Shown here: positions 1 to 10,473 of the stretch, piece by piece | Position numbering within the stretch: position 1 is the stretch's first letter | Layout: each line of letters starts with the position of its first letter | Source of the DNA: Prostheceraeus crozeri | Taxonomy: Eukaryota; Platyhelminthes; Polycladida; Euryleptidae | Direction: 5' to 3' | NCBI GenBank assembly: GCA_907163375.1 | Contig: CAJQUW010014304.1 | Location: forward strand, 176,437-240,436 | Length of the DNA stretch: 64,000 nt | Made by a program: the position numbers and the translations under genes | The notes under the pieces: model-generated | What the model saw: only the letters and a program-made list of their open reading frames with translations | What the model was told of the DNA's origin: nothing | Databases searched by the model: none

Positions 1-1051
1 TCGGAAGCTCACCTTTATTCTTTCTCATTGTTCCGGAATATGTCAGATCACGACCAAGAAGTGCTCGGGCAACATCAAGGCTCGAGAAGAAATTTTCTGC
101 AGTTATGTGACGGTCGGTGTTCGAAAGAAATTCCGATAATTCCAAAACAACTCGAAATGCTTGTCCTACCTCACGATTCGCGCCGATGCGTCCGGTATAG
201 ATTTGAAAATTGCAACAACAGCTGTTTTCAGAGTCTGCCAGAATCCAGATTTTTACGCCGTATTTTCCAGGCTTCGATGGAATATAGACTTTGAACGGGC
301 ATCTGCCTCGAAACGTCACCAGCTGCTCGTCAATAGTCACATTTTCTCCTGGTTTGTAGCAGCTCCGAAACCTTGAAGCAAAATACTGCGCTAGCTCTCG
401 GATAGGAGCTGCTTTATCCGTGATGCGTCGGGCAACTCTGGTATCCCGATTATCAAATCTCAAGTACCGACGGATTTCACAAAATCGCTGACGAGACATG
501 GCTCTGTTGAAGATACTGCGTCCATGATCATTACTCCACATTTGCTGTATCGGTTCGTGCTTAGCTCTGTAGACACCAGCTAATATAAGTACACCAATGA
601 ACACGTAAATTTCCTCTGAGTTAACGTCTTTCCAAGCGGCGTTTCTGCGACGACCTTCTTGATTGCTAAACGTAACGATCTTATTCACGACTTCCGCAGT
701 AAAAAAAAGTTTGAAAGCATGAGCGACGCTTTCACCTCCAGAGATGGCCTGCCGAGTAGGTCCTTTGGCTTCACGAAGAACGTTGTGACGTCGAGGTTGT
801 CCACCACTGCTGCTCACAGAATTACGATTCCAGATCTCTTGACCATTCTTTGACACCATTTGTCCGGAATGCCCCACATCGACGCTGTGAATACTCGAAT
901 TGGCCTGTTCTTCGTCGGCGGAGCTGTGCGATTCAGATGATGCGGTGCCGTCATCCGGCTCGGACTCATCAGACGTCAAATGAACGTCATCGTGAGTTTC
1001 AAACAATAACTGATTTGCCAAGTTGGCAGCGGCTCGGCGTGGGCGAGACAT
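1..1051 (-). CDS. piggyBac transposase, partial (C-terminus outside window)
   Basis: DDE transposase that cuts and pastes its element at TTAA in the nucleus. From the Met at 1051 the minus-strand frame stays open for about 350 codons to the window edge, with no stop or frameshift. Residues ~1-90 are acidic and Ser-rich (start MSRPRRAAANLANQ). Then come FKLFFTAEVVNKIVTF, the family's entry motif, and ENVTIDEQLVTFRGRCPFK with the first catalytic Asp. ITAENFFSSLDVA fills the place of the second catalytic residue, and TYSGTMRKNKGELP follows. Family members normally read DNFFTS at the second site, so the Asp appears replaced by Glu here, which may weaken or abolish activity. The third Asp and the C-terminal Cys-rich finger lie outside. 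The open frame suggests a fairly recent insertion. Confidence 0.88.
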   Translation of the reverse strand, partial: MSRPRRAAANLANQLLFETHDDVHLTSDESEPDDGTASSESHSSADEEQANSSIHSVDVGHSGQMVSKNGQEIWNRNSVSSSGGQPRRHNVLREAKGPTRQAISGGESVAHAFKLFFTAEVVNKIVTFSNQEGRRRNAAWKDVNSEEIYVFIGVLILAGVYRAKHEPIQQMWSNDHGRSIFNRAMSRQRFCEIRRYLRFDNRDTRVARRITDKAAPIRELAQYFASRFRSCYKPGENVTIDEQLVTFRGRCPFKVYIPSKPGKYGVKIWILADSENSCCCNFQIYTGRIGANREVGQAFRVVLELSEFLSNTDRHITAENFFSSLDVARALLGRDLTYSGTMRKNKGELP

Positions 1052-1278
1052 GCAGAATGTCGAGTCGATCGTGTAGAAATGCGAACGTTGTCTGTGCAGT
1101 CACTATAGCTGATCGAGGCTGGGGATTTTAGGAGCGTCATGTGATTGGATGCGATGTGATTCGATGCCTTCTCACATGACACAATTATGCAAGCAGAGCG
1201 ATAACTGTATACGTGTGGCTGATGCAAGAATGGGACAGAACCATCGCGATGAAAACCATCTCTCTCGCTACGTATTCA

Positions 1279-1346
1279 ACAGTGATGTAAATTATGACAA
1301 TCACATGTGGCCTGCCACATGTGATTGTCATAATTTACATCACTGT
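1279..1346. repeat. perfect 33-bp inverted repeat (hairpin) with 2-base spacer
   Basis: The arm 1279-1311 (starts ACAGTGATGTAAATTATG) is the exact reverse complement of 1314-1346, with only CT between them. It lies in the piggyBac leader, about 230 bp upstream of the transposase Met. It could be a foldback insertion, a cruciform-forming site or a transposase binding site; the sequence does not decide which. Confidence 0.9.
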
Positions 1347-1508
1347 AATACACCTGTAATCATAAATTATTTGTTCAATTGTGATTTTATGATGCGTGAA
1401 CTACACATGTAGTGAATTTTATTCAATCTTTAATCTATCATGTACTATTGGCTCTACCTGATATCACAAAAAGAGCACAAAGCATGCAAAATTTGTCAAA
1501 ATAGAGCT

Positions 1509-1527
1509 GGGGGCCTCTGAGGCCCCC
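1509..1527. repeat. subterminal palindrome of the piggyBac element
   Basis: GGGGGCCTC-T-GAGGCCCCC is a 9-bp-arm palindrome. Almost the same palindrome recurs at 1697-1714, next to the element end. Repeated subterminal palindromes are typical transposase-binding sites in piggyBac elements; the binding role here is inference. Confidence 0.7.
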
Positions 1528-1696
1528 ACTGGTACTTAACGCTACAAAAAATCTAGAGCCATATAGCACCTAAACTAGTGCGCATGGAGACTTAAGAATT
1601 CACATACATGTTCTAGACATGATAATTGAAGTTCTCAGGAAATCTAATTAAACTTGCTCAAAAAATGGATAGTCAGGAATAAAAATAAAAGTCGCT

Positions 1697-1733
1697 GGGG
1701 CCTCAGAGGCCCCCATGGACGTTAAAGGGTTAA
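1697..1733. repeat. piggyBac terminal repeat and TTAA target
   Basis: The GGGGCCTC-A-GAGGCCCC palindrome (1697-1713) is followed by CATGGACGTTAAAGGG and then TTAA at 1730-1733. This is the outer end of the element on this side. Confidence 0.7.
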
Positions 1734-3155
1734 ATGGTTATTCAGATTGTATTTGGGTCATCCAGTAGATAATTCGTCCTTTAACAATTTTTCTAAGTTT
1801 TAGCATGATAAGGTGCCTGAAATTAAGTTCGCATGCTTATTGAGTATTTTTTTGGAGGTAGGTTGGTGTAATCTACTAATGTTTCTTACATAATGTAACG
1901 TGCAGTTATATATATACATCGCTGTGTACGTACATGCGTAAACTTTGCTTTGACAGATTTCGACGTATTTATCTTAGCCGATTGTCTCGAGTTTTCTTTC
2001 TAGAGTCTAGCGCTATTTTACTTAGTGTGCGCTCTTTTCATACTTTTCTTGAGTGACAACTATGATGACTAATCAAATAAGACAAAATATTCCGGCAGCC
2101 AGAATGAGTTTCAGCAGGGAACGAAGCCAAAAGTGAGACTTTCATAGAATGATGTACAACCTATACCTACTACAAATCTGTACGTTAGCTGAGCTCTGGC
2201 TCTCCTTGTCAGACATGATTAAAGAAAAATTCATGATAATCCTATGGGAAACAGACCGCAGTTTTTGTTAACTTATCGCAGTCTGTCTTATCTATAGCGG
2301 GTTTTGTTTTCTCTTGTCAACTTAAAACCATTAAGTATAGAGCCATAACTTTTGATATGTAATGTCATCAGGTTATTTCCTATCATGTGTGTGTGTGTGT
2401 GATATTATTATGATTCTGATCGGTGATGTATACGAGAACGTGGTTCTCGGTGGACAAAGTGCATGTTATAAAACAGCATGTTTATGTCTGCAGACAGTAG
2501 GAGGCTTGCCAAATCTGAATGAGTGTAACTTAATAGATAAATGTTCATGATGATCATAAATTCAGAAAAAATTTCCTCAACCTAGAATTATTTTGTAAAA
2601 TGAGAGAAAGTGGGGACACAAGTGATCAATCCGTGGGCGAAGCGTTCTGTCGTGTTTATTTCTCTCATTATATTTTAGTTTGAAGAAATTTTGTTCTGAA
2701 TTTATACCGTAATCAATATACTAACCGATGGATTCGATGGATCAGTTCATAAAGACGATAAGAAATGACCTGATGACATTCCAGGTCAAAAATTGTGGCT
2801 CCAGACTTTGTAGGTCTACCTTTCAATTGATAGGAGAATACATAGAAAACTTCATTTTGAAAAATGTGCGATCTGTTGAATGAAATGATACAACGGTATT
2901 CTGAAGAAAAACTTGACAAAGTTGCTTTTCATAGCTTTTGAGTGACGCAGTACTTTTACCCTTGCTCACTTTTAGTTGCAGCAACGAAATACCGAATTAG
3001 GCACATGACCGGGCACACGTTCTGCTGTATAATCTTGATATAAAAGATCGTTCGAATTCTTCAGTGTAACGTATCTAAAGGAATTAGTTAACATGACATT
3101 CATTTGTTAAAGTGCATGTATCATGTTGCAGTGTTCGAATGATATTAGTATGTGA
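1734..3155. other. non-coding, no gene seen
   Basis: AT-rich unique-looking sequence. Open frames are short and lack recognisable motifs. A short GT run lies near 2384-2400. Nothing else could be supported. Confidence 0.5.
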
Positions 3156-3397
3156 CAGGGCTGGGACCGGTCAATCTTTCATAACCGGCTAACCCAATTA
3201 TATTTTTAATCGGTTATATGAGGATCACCGGTATTTATTCAGTTGTGAAGGTTTATCGACAACTACGGACCGAATTCCTCGAAACTTTCAACCGAATTCC
3301 TCCACTTGCAGTGCTTTGATTTCAATGTATAAGTTCATTACTTCACCGACGTCGTAACCGATTTTTACAGGTAACCGGTTAACCAATCCCAACCTTG
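3156..3397. mobile_element. hAT-like non-autonomous element (MITE)
   Basis: It starts CAGGGCTGGGACCGGT and, on the other strand, CAAGGTTGGGATTGGTTAACC, giving imperfect terminal inverted repeats of the CAGGG type usual in hAT elements. Flanking octamers GTATGTGA (3148-3155) and TAATGGGA (3398-3405) match at several positions and could be a decayed 8-bp target duplication. The interior repeats the word ACCGGTTA and codes for nothing. Confidence 0.55.
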
Positions 3398-3994
3398 TAA
3401 TGGGAAGTAACATTGTGATGTCTGAAAATCCCTGAGTTTTGTTATGGGTATTCCACGACGAACGTTTTGTGTCAAAGGGGATTTTTTGTTCATCTCATTA
3501 AAATATCGATCAAGGAGTATGCCATCATGTTTACTTCATTTCATGTACAAAATATTATTTTATTCCGAACTGCTTGCTCTTTTCTGACCCAACGAAAATT
3601 GGAATAATTATGGATTATATTAAATCAAATGCTATTTAATGGAAAAACGATGATATATGCCGTAGTTTAGGACAGATTTTACAGTTAATTACATTTTTAG
3701 TTATACGTGAATAAAGTGATAACACTTAGATGCAAACAAGCATGCGTTCTAGGAAATCAGGATTGATCACAGTGAGCGAGTTGATGCAATGAGCTGATGA
3801 TCATTATGCGTTCTACTTCAACAAATGACTAGATGCTACTAGCTCAATGACAATATAAACTTAATGCATCGACATTTAGTCTGTATTGGTTATTCATTGC
3901 CATGCATTTTATTGGCGTTATTTTTAATGTCTAATAACCATATTTTATTAATTATTAAAATATTTTATCAATTATTTTCACTATGGGTGAACTA
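3398..3994. other. non-coding, no gene seen
   Basis: AT-rich sequence between two small elements; no motif, long frame or clear repeat seen. Confidence 0.45.
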
Positions 3995-4432
3995 CACTAG
4001 GTGACATGCCACGCTCAATTACGCGCAATTCACGCGTAAACTACGCGTAATTGCACTTGACCATAAACATCCGTAGGTACGCGTGACATTGCTGCAACAT
4101 CTGTCGGCAGCCATGTTATATAAACTTTGCGTCTCATGTGTCTGTATGTATCAGAGGCTAAACAATGTGATAGGACCTCAATTTCATGCTCAGGGAAGAC
4201 AGAACATGCTTAGCGTGGTTCAAGCGGCAGCGCAGACAACCGTAGACAACGCGCAAACTATAAACGCTCGCCCGCGCGTATTCATAAACATTTCCCATGT
4301 TTTAACAGCATCAGATCAAGTGATTTCTGACTCTTGCGTATGTATGCGCGTGGAAGAATAGAATGTCTTTAGCACGGATGTTTGGGGTACTCCGTAATTA
4401 CGCGTGAATTACGTGTAGCATGTCACCTAGTG
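3995..4432. mobile_element. CACTAG-ended non-autonomous DNA element, TA target duplication
   Basis: The left end CACTAGGTGACATGCCACG is matched in inverted orientation by CATGTCACCTAGTG at the right end, and the subterminal ACGCGTAATT/AATTACGCGT words are also mirrored. TA flanks both sides (3993-3994 and 4433-4434). The 438-bp body has no convincing gene; a 92-codon frame inside (4083-4361) has no known motif. The superfamily is not certain: a TA duplication fits Tc1/mariner-like elements, while the CACTA start recalls CMC elements. Confidence 0.65.
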
Positions 4433-4970
4433 TAGTAAGTAGTAACACTACAGTTATGGTGATAATTAATTCAAATATCTAAATAATATTGGCGATAATG
4501 TCCGCATCTTCAATTTAGCACCTTTGCGACTAAGGATGTACTTCCCTCCATCAAGCAAAGTCAAGCAGGCTCTCTGTAAGAATATGATCACTGGATCATT
4601 CGTAAATCATAAATGATCTTATTGTTAGAATCTTTCACGTATGACTATGCTCTATAGTTTTAAGACTGATTAAATTAAGAGAAGAACACTATGCATAACG
4701 GTGTTCCACCACAGCGAGGCATTCGTGTGCACACTTGATTTGATCAGCTATTTTTACAATGTTCGATCGGACTTGGATTTCAGACGATGCCATAGTCGTC
4801 TCCATCTACTATCAATGAATCCGAAGTTCATGATAAGGCTATATAGGACATCGTCGATTTGAAGCAGTGAATCGTGGGTATTTTCACTTGGTGACATCCC
4901 AAATGTTAAGAGGCCCTTTCAGCAAAAATGTTCTTCCTCTTCATATCGTCATAGAAGAAGAACTTAATGT
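4433..4970. other. non-coding, no gene seen
   Basis: No supported feature between the CACTAG-ended element and the next hAT-like element. Confidence 0.4.
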
Positions 4971-4978
4971 CTTGAAAT

Positions 4979-5717
4979 GAGGGATTTGGAGTCGGAGTCC
5001 CGGAATCCTATCATTTTTGCTGGAGTCGGAGTCGGACTCCGGCCTATAACTAGACCCGAAATATAATACAAATCATTTATCCTCGTACATAGCTGTCAGT
5101 GTCTTGATGTCAACTTTCTCCGTCATACAAAAGTACAGAGACAGCAGTGCATGCAAAGCTTGTAATAGATGAGGGAATAAATCGTGAGTGAAAAAAAGGA
5201 TTGTCTTTTCACTCGGTGATTTAGTAGAGAAGACAAGCCTTCCTAGCCTCGATCACACCTACATGCCAAAGGTAACATCAGAGACAAAAATGAAATACTA
5301 GTTTGTTTGAGAACATTGCCTCTTACCCTCACATTAATCGTGTGTGATTTCTCCTCCAAAGCGCATATTAAAATCGAAAGCGTACTCATATTTTTTGTAG
5401 AAAAATGTGGGATTTTCCTGCCTGGTAGAGACTGGAGAAAACCATGTGAAGCACACATCAAAAAGATGGGAGGAGCCGAATCGTATGCATCCAACTTAAA
5501 GCGACATTTGATTAACTTTCATCGATAATGATTGATAATTGATGCAGCAATGATCACCCACATTGGTTCAGCTAAGCCTATAATGATCTATGATGTAGGT
5601 TACCGGTTTGTTTTCAAAAAACTGGGTTTTATATACTTTCCATCCAGAGTCGGAGTCCTATCAACCCCCGGAGTCGAAGTTGGAGTCCTATCAAAATGAT
5701 AGGACTCCGCATCCCTG
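4979..5717. mobile_element. hAT-like element remnant with perfect 8-bp target duplication
   Basis: CTTGAAAT occurs directly before (4971-4978) and directly after (5718-5725) this 739-bp segment, the 8-bp duplication that hAT elements make. The right end reads CAGGGATGCGGAGTCC on the minus strand; the left end GAGGGATTTGGAGTCGGAG is its imperfect mirror. The GGAGTCGGAGTC words near both ends are also inverted relative to each other. The interior holds a BED-finger-like remnant (5307-5528) but no transposase catalytic domain, so it is an internally deleted copy. Confidence 0.75.
5307..5528 (+). pseudogene. possible BED zinc-finger remnant of a hAT transposase
   Basis: A 73-codon frame ends in ESYASNLKRHLINFHR, which resembles the closing half of a BED finger (SNLxxHLxxxH) used by hAT transposases to bind DNA. 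The expected CxxC pair is not intact: the frame reads CEAH at that place. It lies inside a hAT-like element with a perfect target duplication, which supports the reading. Only this piece is left, so it cannot be an active transposase. Confidence 0.4.
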
Positions 5718-5725
5718 CTTGAAAT

Positions 5726-6993
5726 GTTGCAATTTATCCATCATTTTAAAGCTAGACTTGGTTTTAGAATTGTAGAATGTGGATCTTTAGGAAACTGAAA
5801 GGAAGATAGCCTATCAATTAATTGGTTACCAAAATACCTATTGAGCATAGTTATAGATGTGGTGTTCTGACAACATTATCAGCAATGATTCACAAATACG
5901 ATTGATATTCTAGTGAATATATTCCACACAAAAGTCTTCACATAACTCATTTAGCATGAATAGGACTTTATACTCGCATACGGAATATTGAACCTTTTGC
6001 TGTGATACCCAGTATATTGTTCGATTTTTGAGCATAAGTTATTAACCTAATTTTTTAAATGAAAGTCATCGCATAATTTGAATGTTTACTGGGTTTACTA
6101 AACAACAGGTGCGTAGAAGTTGCATAGAGGTAATAAATAAGTACTCAATCTTAAGCTCTGTATGAAGCTAGGATCATTGTTGGGCGAAGGGCAAGTGGCA
6201 AATAAGTCCCAAATGCAGAATTGAGATATGAATGCGCAGTTTAATTGTCTTACATTAGTGACATTGAGACAACTTCTATAATGTGTCTTCACTTTTCAGG
6301 TGCATTTTTGATGACAAATATATTGGAGATGAACCTTGACATGAATGAAGAAAAACGAATATTGCAAGAAATAACATTTTTTGTTGGATTCTACGCTTGT
6401 CGAACTAGAACCCGCCTCATCATCCTGTGCGCTTGGTAAGTCGAATTTGTCTCGCTGATACGTTGGTCACTATTTATTCTCAAGTCACCAAAAAATTGTT
6501 GCTAACTTTCTCTATTGGCCTATTAAACCCTTGTACAATAGACGACATTGTGTTCGTCCCATAAATCAGACAAGACTCAAGCCAACTTCAATAAAAAAAT
6601 GTTTTCGATCTACTCATCAATTTGTATATCATAGGCATACACCCCAGTTTACTTAATAAATATCTGCAGGTGAGCAAGAAACTTTCTTCAAGACCACTTT
6701 CGGAATGGAGTGTAGATTGTACTTGCCGCTTCTCGTCATGGATTGGTAGAGGAACAAATTAGGTTACATGATATCAGTACCTCCTGTTACCAGAACTGCC
6801 GCTTTAGCACGTGTACAACTTTCTCCGAGTGATTCATGCGAGTCCTCGCATTTCCTTACCGCCTCACATTGAAACCAAACTTCACACTGAGATAAGCTCA
6901 TCCTAACGTGGATAAGCGCGGCAAATCAGCTAAGTCAGACAATGGGAACATATTCAAAAATCAAATAAAGCACTTTTTTGCCAAAGAACCTAG
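5726..6993. other. non-coding, no gene seen
   Basis: AT-rich DNA with short frames on both strands that show no motifs. No supported feature. Confidence 0.4.
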
Positions 6994-7359
6994 TCCTCAC
7001 ATTTTTTTTTATGTTGCTCGATGAAATGCAACCAAACTTGGTTTGAGACCTAGTATCTTCCAGATATAGGTGGGCGCTAAATGCAGGATATTCTAATGAT
7101 TTTGTCAGCGTCAACTGTCTCTATGATTTTAAAGAACACGTTTTTTTGTTCAAAGAACGAGAGACGGAATCCTCGCTTTTCTTGCGACTGAATGGAATGC
7201 AAGTGCATGAGTCAACCTCTTTTTATTCTAAAACAAGTTATTGAATTTTTGAGTAGTTAACTTGGGCGGATTGAAATTATCTTTTTGCACCATGTTTGGA
7301 TTTAGTTAGGTCTCATGCCAAGTTTGGTTGCATTTCATTCTGCACCAGAAATGTGAGGA
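6994..7359. mobile_element. inverted-repeat element (MITE-like), family unknown
   Basis: The left part TCCTCACATTT...ATGAAATGCAACCAAACTTGG...TGAGACCTA is mirrored at 7308-7359, giving imperfect arms of roughly 65 bp around a ~240-bp middle. The arms keep the spacing of three blocks, so this is not a chance palindrome. No coding potential and no clear target duplication were found. Confidence 0.5.
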
Positions 7360-8203
7360 TTTTTTCATTATTCATATTGAAATTATGTTTTTTTAAAAGT
7401 GTTGAAGGTCCTTGTCAGAATGAGCTGATTTTCTCCGCACCAGGCGCCAACCGATCTTAGAATAAGCTTGACTCTCGAGAAGCTTGAATTTATCAAAATT
7501 TCGCCAGCAGAAGAGAAAATGGATCATATAAAAATTTTCAAAAGTCAAAGATAGATCAAAATATCAGTGTTTGGAGTTCACAGCTTTCATCTATTTATTC
7601 AGAGTAGGTTTTAATGATATTATATAAATAGCTTCTATGAAACGCAAATTGATGGTATCGATTTATTTTGATTATTACTTTCATCACAATAAAGAAAATG
7701 CTGCTTGAAGTTAATCATGAATCACTGTTACTCGTGAAGTTTGGTTGCAATGGAAAGCAATATGAGAAGATATGAAATAATACAAGGACTCGGTTGAATC
7801 GTTCGGAGAAAGTTACACCAATCGCTTTAGAAACTCATTTGATGATTGTATTTTTTATAGGCCACAATTTGATTTTTCTGGCCATTGCCTTACTCCACAT
7901 CATTATGTTGACGTCGTCTGTTAATGTTCACGATATCACATGTAAATGCGAAGTGGATAAGTGAACTATCATACCAGAAATTTGTTGGCTGAGTGACAAA
8001 ATGTTAGTTCTAAAATTTGAACTTGGTAAAAGTGACTTAAACTTGTTCAACTGATGTTCAAAATTGTTAAATTGCAATACTTCACTATATTAATACTAGA
8101 CTTAAAAGGGGTCTTTTTGTCACGATTTTGTCATTTTTCTTGTGAATTGTTCAGAAATTTTTGACGGATTTTAGTTGGCAACCCTGACTTGAAATACTTT
8201 GCT
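7360..8203. other. non-coding, no gene seen
   Basis: No repeat, gene or motif could be supported. Confidence 0.4.
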
Positions 8204-8661
8204 TATGTTCTTGTTAACATTTACTGAATGATGTTTTGCTTTTAAACCTACACAACCCATCCTCTTGGTGGATCGTTAGCTTTGATTGATGTTAACGCTC
8301 CACCTTTTGATCGGTTTAGCGATAGGTGAATCTACAAATGTATATTTCATGAATAATCCTCAGGTAAGTGAGTAATATCTATTTGTTTCTAGAACTTATA
8401 CAACTCATCTTGATGGATCGTTAGCTGTTAGCTGTTATGTTCTTGTTGATATTTACTGAATGATATTTTGCTTTTAAACCTATACAACCAATCGTCTTGG
8501 TGGATCGTTAGCTTTGATTGATGTCAACGCTCCACCTTTTGATCGGTTTAGCGATAGGTGAATCAACAAATTCATATTTCATGAATAATCCTCAGGTAAG
8601 TGAGTAATATCTATTTGTTTCTAGAACTTATACAACTCATCTTGATGGATCGTCAGCTGTG
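8204..8661. repeat. tandem duplication, about 232-bp unit, two copies
   Basis: The block starting TATGTTCTTGTTAACATTT at 8204 is repeated from 8436 with scattered differences. Each copy contains TTTTGATCGGTTTAGCGATAG and CCTCAGGTAAGTGAG, the latter close to a consensus 5' splice site. A duplicated exon is possible, but no long frame supports it. The shorter word ACTCATCTTGATGGATCGT closes each copy. Confidence 0.75.
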
Positions 8662-8889
8662 GTTGCATTATCATGAGGAAAGCACCTTTCAGGCGATCTG
8701 AGCCCCGCGTGTGAGTGATAGACTTCAAAAAACTACTTGATTCTTCTTGTCAACCACGAATAAGTGCTACCGGTACATGAACAGGTCAAACTTGCTTCAG
8801 CTTGTGATAATATGGAAGAACTTACTTGCATTGCACTATAACATTGGAAAACTTGACAAAATTCTATTAAAACTTACCTTATTTACTCA

Positions 8890-8971
8890 AAACTTACTTC
8901 CGTCGCGTTAAAACTTGTTTCCATTATGTTAAACTTACTTCCGTCGCGTTAAAACTTGTTTCCATTATGTT
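8890..8971. repeat. perfect 41-bp tandem repeat, two copies
   Basis: AAACTTACTTCCGTCGCGTT and the next 21 bases (8890-8930) are repeated exactly at 8931-8971. Confidence 0.9.
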
Positions 8972-9057
8972 AAACTTAACTAGTTGCTTGTAAGCGTTTA
9001 GGTTTACGGAGGGAAGTTCTTGCAAGCTTTTGGGAAGTTTTGCAAAAATTTCTGACC

Positions 9058-9310
9058 CGGGAGATGCTGATGTTGAAGTGCGCGGGAGTAAATGCGGATG
9101 TTGAAGTCTGCAGAAGTAGATGCGAATGCTGAAGTCTGCGGGAGTAGATGCGGATGTTGAAGTCTGTGGGAGTAGACGTGGATGTTGATGTCTGTGGGAG
9201 TAGATGCGGATGCTGAAGTCTGCGGGAGTAGATGAGGAATTTGATGTCTGCGGTGTTAGATGAGGATGTTGATGTCTGCGGAAGAGATGTGGATGCTGAA
9301 GGCCGATGGG
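9058..9310. repeat. minisatellite, ~28-30 bp unit, about eight copies
   Basis: The unit GATGTTGAAGTCTGCGGGAG plus TAGATGCG is repeated with small changes. The minus-strand frame across it translates into a TPADFSIRIY / TSTSAS type repeat, but this follows from a unit length near a multiple of three and is not good evidence for a protein. Confidence 0.8.
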
Positions 9311-9581
9311 CGTCTTCATTGAATCAACGAAGTCAACTGATTGGGAAATAGAAAACAACTAATGTTTTAGTTAGTATGAAACTATTTTTGAAGTGTCTGA
9401 AAGTTCAGTTCTGCGTCGATAGATGAATAGAACTTGATATTTTGAATATGAGGAGATTTGAAAGTGATTGAAAATCAAGTTGTTTGAGGAATTTCCTTTC
9501 TGTTTCAGGTGTCCAGTTATTAGTTGAGTTCAAATTCGGCTTCCATGTCGACACGATGAACAGACACTAGGAGAATGTTAA

Positions 9582-9899
9582 AGAGACTTATTTTTGAAAG
9601 TAAAAGACATTGACTTGGTGCCCGGACTGAACAACTCCGATGTTGCCGACAAACGCCGCCCGATTTTCTCGGGGAGGAATATCACAAAGATCGGGCAGGT
9701 GCGAGGAAAGGCACAGGTGAGTGGGAAAGAGGTCGTCTGGGTGACGCCAACTTACCCCTCGGCGGTGAGTTATTGTGACGCCGACGGCAATGAATACTCT
9801 TCTTTGATGGTTGCTGTAACTACTAATAGGTACTCCGAAGGTGATCACATCATGATAGCTGGAGGGCAGAGGCGGACGGACATGTGGATCGTAGACTAG
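9582..9899 (+). CDS. orphan open frame, possible host exon, function unknown
   Basis: About 105 codons are open on the plus strand, ending in TAG at 9897-9899, with no ATG at the front, so it would have to be a spliced terminal exon or a relic. Base composition is clearly richer in GC than the flanks, as expected for coding DNA. The translation looks protein-like (GRNITKIGQVRGKAQVSGK, YCDADGNEYSSLMVAVTT, GDHIMIAGGQRRTDMWIVD): alternating beta-type strands, charged turns, one Cys. A polypyrimidine-AG acceptor (CTTTCTGTTTCAG) lies at about 9498-9510 but does not give this frame directly. I do not recognise the family. The antisense frame has an ATG but less protein-like composition. Confidence 0.4.
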   Translation, partial: RDLFLKVKDIDLVPGLNNSDVADKRRPIFSGRNITKIGQVRGKAQVSGKEVVWVTPTYPSAVSYCDADGNEYSSLMVAVTTNRYSEGDHIMIAGGQRRTDMWIVD

Positions 9900-10473
9900 C
9901 AGCATACCTAGCCAGTGTACACCTAATCATCTCCTGCGTCACCTGCTGTGTCTTCCATAACTTGACTTCATCCTCATGACATTTCTATCCAACCTTTGGT
10001 GTGGGTTCTCCCTCCCAAACATTGCGAATTCGTCCCTCACCTCCTCCTCATTGAACTTGTCATTAAATTTTCATTCTCAAATACTTGTTGCTCTTCCTCT
10101 GGGAAAATAATCATTGGTCCAAAGATTGGATACCTAACCTTGTGTTAATGATGAAAATCGAGCAGATACCTGGGTGGGTGTGAAAATTAGTGAAAAATTG
10201 TGTGAAAATTAGTGAAAATTAGCTGTAATTTTTCTAATTTTCATCGAATTACAATGCCATTTTGTGTGCATGTACTCCATAAAGTAGGAAGATGCATGGA
10301 ATAACTTTAACTCCCTCAGAACAGATTCCTCTTTTCTAGAATTTTTTAAAACTTGATATGTTTTTGTCGTCTAGAGATAAAATAAAAATCAGCTAGGCAG
10401 CGGAAATTAATTTCAATTCTTTCATTAGTGATATACATGTATATTAACCAATACAAAATATCATATAAGATGC
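9900..10473. other. non-coding, no gene seen
   Basis: Contains the short repeated word GTGAAAATTAGTGAAAA (about 10178-10225) and its partial inversion. No other feature. Confidence 0.4.

Larger units (their letters stand above)
1..1729 (-). mobile_element. piggyBac DNA transposon, one end inside the window
   Basis: The element runs off the left edge. Its right end is marked by TTAA at 1730-1733, the target sequence of this superfamily. Reading inward on the minus strand, the end is CCCTTTAACGTCCATGG followed by a GC-rich palindrome, a layout usual for piggyBac termini. The transposase starts at 1051 on the same strand, so 1052-1729 is its 5' non-coding leader. The other end and the second TTAA are outside the window, so completeness cannot be judged. 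Confidence 0.8.

Noticed and set aside
4083-4361. 92-codon open frame
   Set aside because: Lies wholly inside the CACTAG-ended element, with no motif and unusual composition driven by repeat words.
8924-9358. 144-codon minus-strand frame with TPADFSIRIY repeats
   Set aside because: Explained by the minisatellite; the repetitive translation is a by-product of unit length.
9588-9905. Antisense frame over the orphan exon, with an ATG
   Set aside because: Translation is less protein-like than the plus frame; the two cannot both be judged real from sequence alone.
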